This document shows, one piece after another, positions 54,655 to 62,873 of a stretch of 64,000 nucleotides of DNA. Positions within the stretch are counted from its first letter, which is position 1; the number at the start of each line of letters is the position of its first letter. Where the stretch lies: contig NZ_CP083740.1 in assembly GCF_020150455.1 (NCBI RefSeq), positions 5,601,001 through 5,665,000 of the forward strand. The letters run 5' to 3'. The notes beneath the pieces are model-generated. The model saw nothing but the letters and a program-made list of their open reading frames with translations, did not search any database and had not been told where the DNA came from. The stretch is from Bremerella sp. TYQ1 (GTDB taxonomy: Bacteria; Planctomycetota; Planctomycetia; Pirellulales; Pirellulaceae). The translations under genes were made by a program, and so were the position numbers.

Positions 54655-55518
54655 TCAGCCTTCCAGTTCCATTCCCAACGCGAAAATTTCTTCAGCGTTC
54701 AAAACCAGGTCGTTTCGACTAAACAAGCGTTCGATCGCGGCCTGATGGATTTTCATCTTTGTGCCACCGACTCCAATAGCCCCATAGCAGATTTGTTCTC
54801 CCTGCTCTTCCGCTTTGTCTTGCGAACCGATTCCTTCGATGCCGACGGGAGGAACGGCATTCAAGTCAATTGCGACTTGAAGGTCCTTAGCTTGATCTCG
54901 TGTCGCCTGGGATAAAAGTGTGACGCCAGCGGCCCCGGCAGCGATGACTAATTGAACCCCGTTCAGAGCGGCAGATGTCGAAGCATCGTCACTGGTGGCA
55001 ATCGGTTCTGGTGTCCCGATCTCGACATCGTCGGCAATTTGTTGGCAAACGGCTTGTGCTTTTTCGAGCGAGCGAGAAGCCAATCGGACATTGGCACCGG
55101 CTCGAATTAACAGTCGTGCAGCACGTTGTCCGACTGGACCAGTCCCGCCAAGAACGAGAGCCTGGGTGTTTTCAAGGTCCAAGTGACGAGCCCCGCAGAT
55201 CACAGCTGCGGCGGCTGTCGTGTTGGCACCGTTGGCGTCCATCATCACCGAGACACGCATCGGACCGAAGAAGCTTTTGGTGACCGCTTTGAGAAGTTCT
55301 TCCGCTTTATCGACATTGGACCCACCAACATAAATGGCGGAATGGTTTAGTTTGTGCGATGCGCGAGTGAAAATTAAGCCATGTACCAGACCTGCGACTT
55401 GCTCAGGCAATACCTCTCCATGTCGAAACATCACATCGGCTCCAGAATCGACGGCGACGACAGAATCAAACGTACTCGGCTGCGTATCGGTATCGAGTTG
55501 AAGCAGGATGTTCTTCAT
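54655..55518 (-). CDS. mtdB: Methylene-tetrahydromethanopterin dehydrogenase, MtdB-like
   Basis: Oxidises methylene-H4MPT to methenyl-H4MPT with NAD(P)+, in formaldehyde oxidation. The 287-residue protein has an N-terminal substrate domain (LLQLDTDTQPSTFDSVVAVDSGADVMFRHG) and a Rossmann domain with ALVLGGTGPVGQRAARLLIRAGANVRLASRS, typical of MtdA/MtdB. The start at 55518 begins the family N-terminus. It is preceded by an HXXEE protein gene 31 bases away, and fae lies upstream on the same strand. Confidence 0.88.
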   Translation of the reverse strand: MKNILLQLDTDTQPSTFDSVVAVDSGADVMFRHGEVLPEQVAGLVHGLIFTRASHKLNHSAIYVGGSNVDKAEELLKAVTKSFFGPMRVSVMMDANGANTTAAAAVICGARHLDLENTQALVLGGTGPVGQRAARLLIRAGANVRLASRSLEKAQAVCQQIADDVEIGTPEPIATSDDASTSAALNGVQLVIAAGAAGVTLLSQATRDQAKDLQVAIDLNAVPPVGIEGIGSQDKAEEQGEQICYGAIGVGGTKMKIHQAAIERLFSRNDLVLNAEEIFALGMELEG

Positions 55519-55549
55519 GGGGAGGTTCTTTCTTATGAACGAGAAGAGT

Positions 55550-56158
55550 CTACGCGTGAACGGTCTGCGTATCATGCACGACCGTCTCTTGTCGTGATAG
55601 TCGCGCGAGGCGTCGTGCCACGTGAACGATAATAGCAATGTGAACGCCCACAGCAACAAGCAATCCCGCCGCGTGCGCTTGCCAACCAGCATTGGCCCCT
55701 GCAATGGCGATGCACCACGTTCCCATGGGAAGGAAAAGGATTGCCGCGGTGATGACACCTGGGTTGTATTCTCGACGACGAATCGTGGTGGCCAAGTGAG
55801 GAATTGCGTTAACGACCGCCAGATAGCCAGCCATTAATCCTGCCCAGGGAGCAATCGCCATTGCCAAGTAGATCGCGAGCAAGTCGACGCCCCAAACGCC
55901 AAGTGAGTTGATCCAAAAAGTTGCCGAAGGTGTCAACGCTTCTCGGCCGCCACCAATGGTGCGATTGATGTAGAGCCGAAACCGATCGCCGGAATGCTCT
56001 TCCCATTGGTGAATCATGTAAATCGGAAGTTGGACGAATACGAGTGCCAACGCGAGACCTACTGACCAGTAGACCAGCGGAAGGATGGCCATAAGGAACA
56101 GTGCGGTAAACAAAGCCGCCGCTGGCCAGTGCCATTGACGAACAAGCCAATTCCACAT
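55550..56158 (-). CDS. HXXEE-type membrane protein
   Basis: A 202-residue protein with about five to six membrane segments. The HXXEE motif is present as HQWEE (residues about 51-55) just after the second segment, with a later HLATTIRRREYNPGV. The function of HXXEE proteins is not known. The start at 56158 gives a natural N-terminus (MWNWLVRQWHWP). It is probably co-transcribed with mtdB. Confidence 0.75.
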   Translation of the reverse strand: MWNWLVRQWHWPAAALFTALFLMAILPLVYWSVGLALALVFVQLPIYMIHQWEEHSGDRFRLYINRTIGGGREALTPSATFWINSLGVWGVDLLAIYLAMAIAPWAGLMAGYLAVVNAIPHLATTIRRREYNPGVITAAILFLPMGTWCIAIAGANAGWQAHAAGLLVAVGVHIAIIVHVARRLARLSRQETVVHDTQTVHA

Positions 56159-56389
56159 TGTATGAACTCTTTCGGAGAAACGCGATCTCGTTTGAGACTG
56201 TCGCAGGTGGTGAATGCAGGCCGAAATAACCTCGGCTGCAATGCGCCAGGAAATCCGGAGTTGATACGCCACCATACCTCACCTAAAAGAGCGGGGCTGA
56301 AAAAATCGGTACGAGTCGATTCAACCGTTACAACTGGTACGCGTTACAAGTCAAACGACTATCGCCTCATCCTTTCGGCAGTTCATAAA

Positions 56390-56423
56390 AAATCCCGCGA
56401 GGCCACACGACCACGCGGGATTT
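56390..56423 (-). terminator. Intrinsic terminator after fae
   Basis: AAATCCCGCG (56390-56399) pairs with CGCGGGATTT (56414-56423); on the minus strand the stem is followed by a T-run. It lies 31 bases after the fae stop, so fae is probably a separate transcript from mtdB. Confidence 0.88.
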
Positions 56424-56453
56424 GATTTAGCTAAGACGGAAGCGAAACCGCTC

Positions 56454-56951
56454 TTAGAACCCGCGGAACGGGTGAGCCGCTTGTTCTTTGCCAGCGACCA
56501 CTTCGTCGGCGGTTGGCTTGCCAGCCATGGCATTCTTGATCGACTGCAGAGTCGCTTCGTAGTTGTAGTCGTAAATCTTCTTGTCGTCTTGGGCTTCCCA
56601 GTGGATGAAGACACCACAGACGATGACCAGATCTTCGCACTGATCCTTAGGAATCACGCCTTGTTCCACGGCATCGGCAACCGCTTTGGCAACTGCTGCT
56701 TGTGCTGGACCGAACATCTGAACGGCCTGCTTCGAGTTCTTGATGGTGACTTTGGTGATAGTCACTGTGGCAGGCTTAACGGCCAGGTTCGGGGTCAGAA
56801 CGGCCAGCAGATTGGAGTGACCGGCAGTTTGGTTAACCAACGCCGAAGCAAACGCGTGGCCGACAGGGCCATCCTTCGAACCGATCATCAAATCGATATG
56901 CGCGACTTCGTTGCCATCCCCAGCGAGGGCTTCTCCGATATACATCGACAT
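56454..56951 (-). CDS. fae: Formaldehyde-activating enzyme
   Basis: Condenses formaldehyde with tetrahydromethanopterin to methylene-H4MPT, the entry step of the H4MPT pathway. The 165-residue protein matches Fae: IGEALAGDGNEVAHIDLMIGSKDGPVGHAFASAL with the catalytic His in VAHIDLM, AVLTPNLAVKP and MFGPAQAAVAKAVADAVEQGVIP. MtdB-like enzyme and an ATP-grasp protein are neighbours, so this is a one-carbon island. Confidence 0.95.
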   Translation of the reverse strand: MSMYIGEALAGDGNEVAHIDLMIGSKDGPVGHAFASALVNQTAGHSNLLAVLTPNLAVKPATVTITKVTIKNSKQAVQMFGPAQAAVAKAVADAVEQGVIPKDQCEDLVIVCGVFIHWEAQDDKKIYDYNYEATLQSIKNAMAGKPTADEVVAGKEQAAHPFRGF

Positions 56952-57340
56952 CCGGGATTCTCCGTACGTGAACTAAGAAGATTCGGGGTGATGCCCACGA
57001 CGACTTTGAAAAGCAAACGTCGGTCCGCAGGCCTTTTCGGTTCGTTCAATGTAACGGCGCAAATGTCGGGTAGAAAGCCCCCGAAAGCTGAAGCTTTCAA
57101 ACACTTTGAGCCAATTACCAGCCAAGACGATAGCAGACTTTGCCCGAATTGCAAGTAGTCGGAGTGGCCTAGGTTTAGGCTACGACAGTCATAGAGATTG
57201 CCATGTCGGCAATGGCTCGAGCAATTCAAGCCAGGACATGAAATACCGCAGAATGAAGCTTCGAAAGGAGAAGAGGCCGTCGCGCGGGCAGCGGTGCACG
57301 ACGGCCTCTGGCGGGAAGAGTCGGTTTCCCTAGACTGCGA
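56952..57340. other. Region between fae and the vWA protein gene
   Basis: 389 bases, holding the fae promoter (minus) and the hairpin at 57273. No gene was recognised. Confidence 0.45.
57273..57308 (-). terminator. Hairpin downstream of the vWA gene
   Basis: GAGGCCGTCG (57273-57282) pairs with CGACGGCCTC (57299-57308), 16-base loop, 32 bases after the stop. A-rich sequence beyond it gives a weak T-run on the minus strand. Confidence 0.65.
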
Positions 57341-59071
57341 CTATTGCACAAGTCGCAGTGGGCGGTATCCTGCAATTTGCTGGAAGACTTCGGTCAGTTC
57401 TTCCGCATATTCTTCACCAGTTTTCCCCCCGGGGATGTTGAAGTGAGAACCCTTCGTGATGTCAGCGACTTGCTGCATCAGGTTTGTGTCTGCTCCGGCA
57501 CCCATGCTGATCGTGACAATCACGTAGCCTTTTTCAGCGGCAAGGTGAGCCTCGTTGATGACCGCATCTCGAGCTGCTGAATTGTTGACGCCACCGTTGG
57601 TCCAGTTGGCGACACCGTCCGTCATCAGGACGATCATCTTGAAAGCACCTGGTCGAGCTCGGGCATCAAGTTCTTCACGAGCCACTCGCATACCACCACC
57701 GATGTTGGTGTAGTTGTGGTAATGGCCAGCTTGTCGTTGGTTCGCTTGAGCGACGATGAATCCAAAGTCGTCTGAAAGCGTCGACTCGAGAATGCCTTCA
57801 CCGCCGGGGCCGTTGTACATCGAAAGCCCCATTTGATCGTCCGAGTCGGCATCTTGGATGAAGTTGACGAACATCGTCACCGAAGACTTCAACGCGGTGA
57901 TTGGCTGGGCACTTGCCTTCCACATGTCTGACGATTGGTTGTTAAGCGATCGTTGTTCCAGCCAGTAGACGATCAGGTTCTGATAGCCAAACTTGTAGCG
58001 GAAGCCTGCGTTTCTGTTTTGGCCACTGCTGGATGTGCAGTAGTTGATGTAACTGTCCCAGTTACCACTGTAAGGGTAGCTGACGTTGTCCAGGCCCAAC
58101 GCTGTGATAAACGTATCTCGACGGGTAAAGTCGAAGTAATGGACTTGGTCGGAGCCATCACTTTGCTTCCCACTGTAAGCCCAAACTTCGCGAACCTGAC
58201 CTCCTGGCGAAAACGTACCGGTCGTTCCACTTGGATAGTAATTAATGATGTCACCGTTACCGCGGCGAACGCGAACTCGCTCGAATGACTTCGTGGAAGA
58301 AACAACCACTTTGTCGTATTGGTATTCTGCGGTGACTTGGGCCTGGGCATCTGTCTGCGGAGCAGGGCCTTTGGCGGTCGCCCATTGTGGCTCGAATTCG
58401 AGGTTACCATAAACCGGCGATCCCAGCTCTTCGTACATCTGGAACTGGTTGGCGGTGACGTGATCGACCCCTAAGGTATTGAAGGCTTTGAACTCGCTGT
58501 CGTCGTTCATCGAGCCCGACAAATCAAGCACCATCATGATGTCACGCGGTTGATATGCGGCGGCGCTTTGTGCTTGAACACTGAACGTATCTCTGCCGAG
58601 CAAATGGCCGAAGAAGAACGGCATGTTGTCGTACCGCATGCTCACTTTGACGGTGGATGCAGGACGTTCTGAAGGGACGATTTCTTTGGTGGTGTCGTCC
58701 CATTCGCCATAATCAATTTCCAGTCCCTGCGAGTAATTCGTCAGGAAGTGGTCGACACTATCGGCGACCGGCTGGTTATCATATTCTTTCCACTGCGTGC
58801 CGACTGGATTACGAACCAGGTATTCGTGAACTGCTTCGGTAGCTGCGTCTTCGCCATTGATCAGCGAGCCAGCCCCGGCCAACGTCGCGGCATCGACGCT
58901 ACGCTGCAGTTGCGACTGCATAGTGTACATGTAACCGACATCGATGCTGAACGCGAGCATCGCCATCATCACAATCATCAGCACTGCGGAAAGCACGACA
59001 ATGATGCCGCGTTTGCGATGCGAGCCTACGTAAGACATTTCCTCGTCGGGGGAAATTGTACGGCGAAACAT
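57341..59071 (-). CDS. TadG-like exported protein with von Willebrand A domain
   Basis: A 576-residue protein with a basic N-terminus and a membrane segment (about residues 22-45, RGIIVVLSAVLMIVMMAMLAF), then TadE/TadG-like IDVGYMYTMQSQLQRSVDAATLAGAGSL. A vWA domain from about residue 179 has the MIDAS start MMVLDLSGSMNDDSEF, interrupted by a long insert, and continues at IVLMTDGVANWTNGG. It probably acts in pilus or surface structure assembly (inference). AGGAGAGAG lies three bases before the ATG. Confidence 0.85.
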   Translation of the reverse strand: MFRRTISPDEEMSYVGSHRKRGIIVVLSAVLMIVMMAMLAFSIDVGYMYTMQSQLQRSVDAATLAGAGSLINGEDAATEAVHEYLVRNPVGTQWKEYDNQPVADSVDHFLTNYSQGLEIDYGEWDDTTKEIVPSERPASTVKVSMRYDNMPFFFGHLLGRDTFSVQAQSAAAYQPRDIMMVLDLSGSMNDDSEFKAFNTLGVDHVTANQFQMYEELGSPVYGNLEFEPQWATAKGPAPQTDAQAQVTAEYQYDKVVVSSTKSFERVRVRRGNGDIINYYPSGTTGTFSPGGQVREVWAYSGKQSDGSDQVHYFDFTRRDTFITALGLDNVSYPYSGNWDSYINYCTSSSGQNRNAGFRYKFGYQNLIVYWLEQRSLNNQSSDMWKASAQPITALKSSVTMFVNFIQDADSDDQMGLSMYNGPGGEGILESTLSDDFGFIVAQANQRQAGHYHNYTNIGGGMRVAREELDARARPGAFKMIVLMTDGVANWTNGGVNNSAARDAVINEAHLAAEKGYVIVTISMGAGADTNLMQQVADITKGSHFNIPGGKTGEEYAEELTEVFQQIAGYRPLRLVQ

Positions 59072-59379
59072 AAACTCTCTCCTGGGGGATTTGAAAGAAG
59101 CTAGTTCTGAGTCAGTGCGAGCCGATGGATGGTCGTGCTGGCTTGCTCGCGTTGACGCAAATATTCAAAAGGTCCGAAACGAAATTTAGGGAGTTCGCTT
59201 CCTGCTGTTCCGATGTTGCGTTTCGGCAACAATTGAGGGAGCAGCTTTCTGCGGTGAACCTCTCTGAAGGAGAGAGATGACGAGTGTCCTTGCTAATTGA
59301 AAAAGTAGGTTACAACCTCACCCGAGGTCGGGAAATTCTTTCAGATTGCGCGGAATGTGGAACGTAGTTCGGCGACGAC
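59072..59379. other. Divergent region between vWA and ATP-grasp genes
   Basis: 308 bases with promoters expected both ways; no clear element or gene was seen. Confidence 0.4.
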
Positions 59380-60501
59380 ATGGTTAAGCGAATCGGAATC
59401 TTAGGAGCAAGCTGCCGAGCGGCTGCTCAGTCTTGTGCCAAAGCAGGCTTAGAAGTCGAAGTGGTCGACTTGTTCACCGACTTTGATACGCGGCAAGTTG
59501 CCGATGTGCGTGTCCTGAAAAATCTTCCGTGGACTGCACCAAAGTGGCTGAGCGAATCCAGCGTCGATGCGTGGTGTTACGCAGGCGGTCCGGAGAACTA
59601 CCGTGGCGTTGTCCGGAAGATGTCGAAGATTCGTCCACTGCTTGGAAACTCGGCCGATACGCTTTGGAAAGTTCGCAATCCATTTTGGCTCGCTGACTTG
59701 GCCGAGCGGCATCAATTCGCGTTTCCTGAAACGCATCGCGTACACGACCCCAACTACGATCCCGTCAACCCTCGGCGAAGCGAGAAGTGGTTGCTCAAGC
59801 CGTTCAAATCTGGCGGAGGCCTGCGGATTGAAACGCTACGGTCACTTCCTGAACTGCCGCGTCGGTTTTACTTGCAGCGAAAACTTTCAGGCAGACCGAT
59901 GTCGGCAGCCATTCTTTCCACGAAGGCTGGCTGGCAAATCCTGGGACGGTGTCGTCTGGACGTGGGACGTACGTATGGAGTGCCAGGACCGTTCGTGTTT
60001 GCAGGAGCCACATTGGTAAGCCATGTCGGTACGTCTGAAATTCGGAAGATGGTCGACGCCATCCATCACGAAGCCAATATGATTGGGCTGTGGGGGATCG
60101 ACTATATCGAGTCCGATCAGGCAACGCTGTTGGAAGTGAATCCGCGCTGGACAGCATCGATGGCGTTGTTCGATCGCCAACGTGACGATCCATTGATGCG
60201 TTATCATGTCGCCGCGTGCGTGGGGGAAACAGTCGAGCGTTTGCCGCGTGGAAGATCAGGTTCCAGCGGTTCACGAATCGTCTACGCAAACCGGCGACTT
60301 ACGTTCACCACGGCGTTACTTGAAAAGGTGCTCGCCGTATATTCCGATCAGGTTGCGGATATTCCAATGCCAGACACGGTCATCGAAAAAGGGCATCCGA
60401 TCTGCACGCTCTATGTCGATGGAATTGATGCGGCAGACGTGGAGTCGACGATTTTGAACGAAGCCTCCAGACTGCGATGCCTGCTTTACGAAGATTCCTG
60501 A
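59380..60501 (+). CDS. ATP-grasp family ligase, probably linked to the one-carbon genes
   Basis: A 373-residue protein with a Rossmann-like start (KRIGILGASCRAAAQSCAKAG), KWLLKPFKSGGGLRI in the ATP-grasp fold and the metal-ligand region LLEVNPRWTASMALF. Predicted ATP-grasp proteins of this sort (COG2232-like) occur with tetrahydromethanopterin genes in methylotrophs and planctomycetes; I recall this association only generally. The substrate is unknown. The last 16 bases overlap the 3' end of the minus-strand acyltransferase gene. Confidence 0.72.
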   Translation: MVKRIGILGASCRAAAQSCAKAGLEVEVVDLFTDFDTRQVADVRVLKNLPWTAPKWLSESSVDAWCYAGGPENYRGVVRKMSKIRPLLGNSADTLWKVRNPFWLADLAERHQFAFPETHRVHDPNYDPVNPRRSEKWLLKPFKSGGGLRIETLRSLPELPRRFYLQRKLSGRPMSAAILSTKAGWQILGRCRLDVGRTYGVPGPFVFAGATLVSHVGTSEIRKMVDAIHHEANMIGLWGIDYIESDQATLLEVNPRWTASMALFDRQRDDPLMRYHVAACVGETVERLPRGRSGSSGSRIVYANRRLTFTTALLEKVLAVYSDQVADIPMPDTVIEKGHPICTLYVDGIDAADVESTILNEASRLRCLLYEDS

Positions 60502-61268
60502 TTCGGCTCGTTAGGGTTCGGCTTCCAGTTGCGACCCGCGAGTTGCGGTTGGTAGTCGACGTGTCCAGCAAGTCGGGCAATTTCTTGGGTCGCGGCGGCA
60601 ATCATTTCTTTGTCTGAGTCAAAGTCTGCGGGGTATAAAAGTTCGCCGACAGTGATGACTACGTTCGCTGGCATGAAGAACGGGCTGATCACGCTTTTGC
60701 CGAATGGAGCCCCATCGATATAGACCGGCAAGATCGGCACATTAGCCCTGCGTGCTAGTAACGCCGCCCCCGGTCGGACCGGCAACATGAACTCGTCCGT
60801 AGTGTTGATTCGACCTTCCGGAAGAACACCAACCCAGATGCCGTTGTTCAATAATCGGGCCGCTTCACGCACCGAGGCATTGTCGATTCCGCCACGTCGG
60901 GTGGGGATGGCGCCCGTCTCGCGAAGGAACCAGCCGAACAACCGGTTGCTAAAATACTCCCGGGCCACAAACCACCGCACGCGGCGTTTGGCTGCCAGGT
61001 GGATAAAGAACGGGTCGACGCTGCTGCGATGGTTGGCGACGATCACGGCTCCTTGATCGCGAGACAGCGGAAGGCCGCAGGGGGCCTTAGTTCGCCAAAG
61101 CAGTCTCAGTAAGATAAAAGCCGTGCGATCTAGAAGAAATTGGACTAAGGTGTATTCTGTTCGCTTGGGCAGCCAACAAAGCACCAAGAGAACCACCAGG
61201 AAGGTGGAGGCAATCGTTAAGAGTACAAGGAAGACGCTCAAGAGATGATCAGAATTGAGGGGACACAA
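60486..61268 (-). CDS. plsC: 1-acyl-glycerol-3-phosphate acyltransferase family protein
   Basis: Phospholipid synthesis, membrane-attached. The 260-residue protein has an N-terminal membrane helix (about residues 10-32), the HX4D motif as NHRSSVDP, the EGR motif as LPEGRINT and the later LPVYIDGAP. The start is uncertain: TTG at 61268 or TTG at 61241, with no ATG. It overlaps the ATP-grasp gene at its 3' end and abuts the phosphoesterase gene at its 5' end. Confidence 0.85.
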   Translation of the reverse strand: MCPLNSDHLLSVFLVLLTIASTFLVVLLVLCWLPKRTEYTLVQFLLDRTAFILLRLLWRTKAPCGLPLSRDQGAVIVANHRSSVDPFFIHLAAKRRVRWFVAREYFSNRLFGWFLRETGAIPTRRGGIDNASVREAARLLNNGIWVGVLPEGRINTTDEFMLPVRPGAALLARRANVPILPVYIDGAPFGKSVISPFFMPANVVITVGELLYPADFDSDKEMIAAATQEIARLAGHVDYQPQLAGRNWKPNPNEPNQESS

Positions 61269-61269
61269 A

Positions 61270-61752
61270 GTGCAAATCGGAATTGTCAGCGATACGCACG
61301 GCCATGGAACCTTCGCCCAAGCGGCCGCCTACATGCTGGAAGAATTCTCAGTAGAACAAGTTTTGCATTGTGGCGATATCGGGAGTACCGGAGTAGTCCA
61401 GGTTTTCTCGCAATGGCCGACGCATTACGTCTACGGAAACACCGACGATAGCCGCGAGGTTTTGCAGGAAGAGATCGATGCCGTCGGTGGGAAGTACTAT
61501 GGGCAAGTTGCCGACATCGAGCTCGACGGTCGCCGTATCGGTATGACCCATGGAGACGACAAAGCCCTGCTTACGCGCATGATACGCTCGGAAGAATACG
61601 ACCTGATCTGCTTTGGGCACACACACCAAGTCAGTGTGCGGCAAGTGGGGCATACGTGGGTGATCAATCCGGGGGCATTGTATCGTGCGGTCCGTCACAC
61701 GGTCGCAATCGTCGATCTAAAGACGATGCATCATGAAGTGGTTCAAGTGTAG
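61270..61752 (+). CDS. YfcE/MJ0936-type metallophosphoesterase
   Basis: A 160-residue calcineurin-like phosphoesterase with the motifs DTHGH, HCGDIGS, GNTDD, MTHGDD and GHTHQ, in the order of this family, so the two-metal site is intact. It hydrolyses phosphodiesters; the natural substrate is unknown. The GTG at 61270 is preferred, with AGGGGA about eight bases upstream; a TTG at 61255 is the alternative. It starts beside the acyltransferase start on the other strand. Confidence 0.85.
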   Translation: MQIGIVSDTHGHGTFAQAAAYMLEEFSVEQVLHCGDIGSTGVVQVFSQWPTHYVYGNTDDSREVLQEEIDAVGGKYYGQVADIELDGRRIGMTHGDDKALLTRMIRSEEYDLICFGHTHQVSVRQVGHTWVINPGALYRAVRHTVAIVDLKTMHHEVVQV

Positions 61753-62110
61753 ATCGGTTTTCAAAGAGCCTGTTCACCGATCTCTATTTTAAGAATTGGG
61801 TGTACGCGCTGCTTGGAATCTTTCCCAGGTTAGGCCCTCTGCCCTTAAATTCGCTCTTGTCAGACGCCGGTTTCACCCCAATATGGCGCACGCAGGACGT
61901 ATGTTTGGTGCATAGGTCCCGAATATTTGTTGTACACTTGTACAATACTTTTTTATAATGGATGGAAAGCGAGCGAGTGCTGAAAATTAGGGGGCCGATT
62001 ACAGCACTCTGTCGGTGGCCAAGCGGCGCAAAAAAATGCCTCGGCAACTTCGAGAAGCGACCGAGGCATTCTGAATCGTGTTTTGGGTTTTGCCGTATCG
62101 GCAGAGCCAT
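61753..62110. other. Region between the phosphoesterase and rimI
   Basis: 358 bases between convergent genes, holding the terminator at 62031. The rest (61753-62030) shows no gene. Confidence 0.5.
62031..62070 (-). terminator. Intrinsic terminator after rimI
   Basis: AATGCCTCGG (62035-62044) pairs with CCGAGGCATT (62061-62070), and the minus-strand continuation is a T-run (62031-62036). It lies 41 bases after the rimI stop. Confidence 0.85.
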
Positions 62111-62626
62111 CTAGCTGGCCAGCTTGGCAATTCGATTGACTGGGGTGTAACCGCCTGGCTCGAATTGCTTGTACTGCATCAAGTAGGCATCTTCGGTCGT
62201 GTCTTCGTAGAAATCACGTAGCAGCGAGATCGCTTTGAAATCGAGACTGCGGAAAAACTTCTGGGCTTCCAGGTTCGTCTCGCGAACTTCCAGCAAGATC
62301 TGACGGCGACGACGGTGGGTCAGCTTCGAGACCAACTTACCGATCATCTGACGGCCGACACCAAAGCGACGCATCGAAGGAGCGACGGCTAGGTTCAACA
62401 GGTGAAGTCGCGTGTTGAGGATCTCGTAGATCATGTAGCCGGCGATGCGATCTTCATGCTCGGCGACCATGCCGATGCAGTTTCGTTCGCGAAGGCATTT
62501 GACGAACTCTTCCTCGCTCCAGGCATACTCGAAGCTGAGGCTTTCAATATCGAGAACCTCTTGCATATCCCGTCGAATCATCCATCGGATATGAACAGGT
62601 AATGTTCGTTGACTGACTTGACTCAT
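62111..62626 (-). CDS. rimI: RimI-type N-alpha-acetyltransferase (GNAT)
   Basis: Acetylates N-termini, such as ribosomal protein S18 in E. coli. The 171-residue protein has GNAT motifs: VLDIESLSFEYAWSEEEF, the acetyl-CoA loop LAVAPSMRRFGVGRQMIGKLV, ILLEVRETNLEAQKFFRSLDF and the late RDFYEDTTEDAYLMQY. The ATG at 62626 has AAGGAG eight bases upstream, so the longer frame to 62650 is rejected. Confidence 0.9.
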   Translation of the reverse strand: MSQVSQRTLPVHIRWMIRRDMQEVLDIESLSFEYAWSEEEFVKCLRERNCIGMVAEHEDRIAGYMIYEILNTRLHLLNLAVAPSMRRFGVGRQMIGKLVSKLTHRRRRQILLEVRETNLEAQKFFRSLDFKAISLLRDFYEDTTEDAYLMQYKQFEPGGYTPVNRIAKLAS

Positions 62627-62873
62627 GCCGGACTCCTTCCGAATAGCCAAAGCTGAATTTAGCCGAGAGCGTTTGCCGCCGATCGTTTGGCTGCGCTTCG
62701 CTTGTCATTGGAAACACATCCTCCTCACGACCGGCTCGGATTGTCTGTCTGAGGAAGCGGTAACCTATCAGAATTGCAGAAATGTGCCAAGCCGAAAGCC
62801 TGGCGGTTTACCCCGAAGTCAGCATCTTCGAGTGCTAGCTGTTAAACGGCGTAGAATAATCGGGCAACGTACG

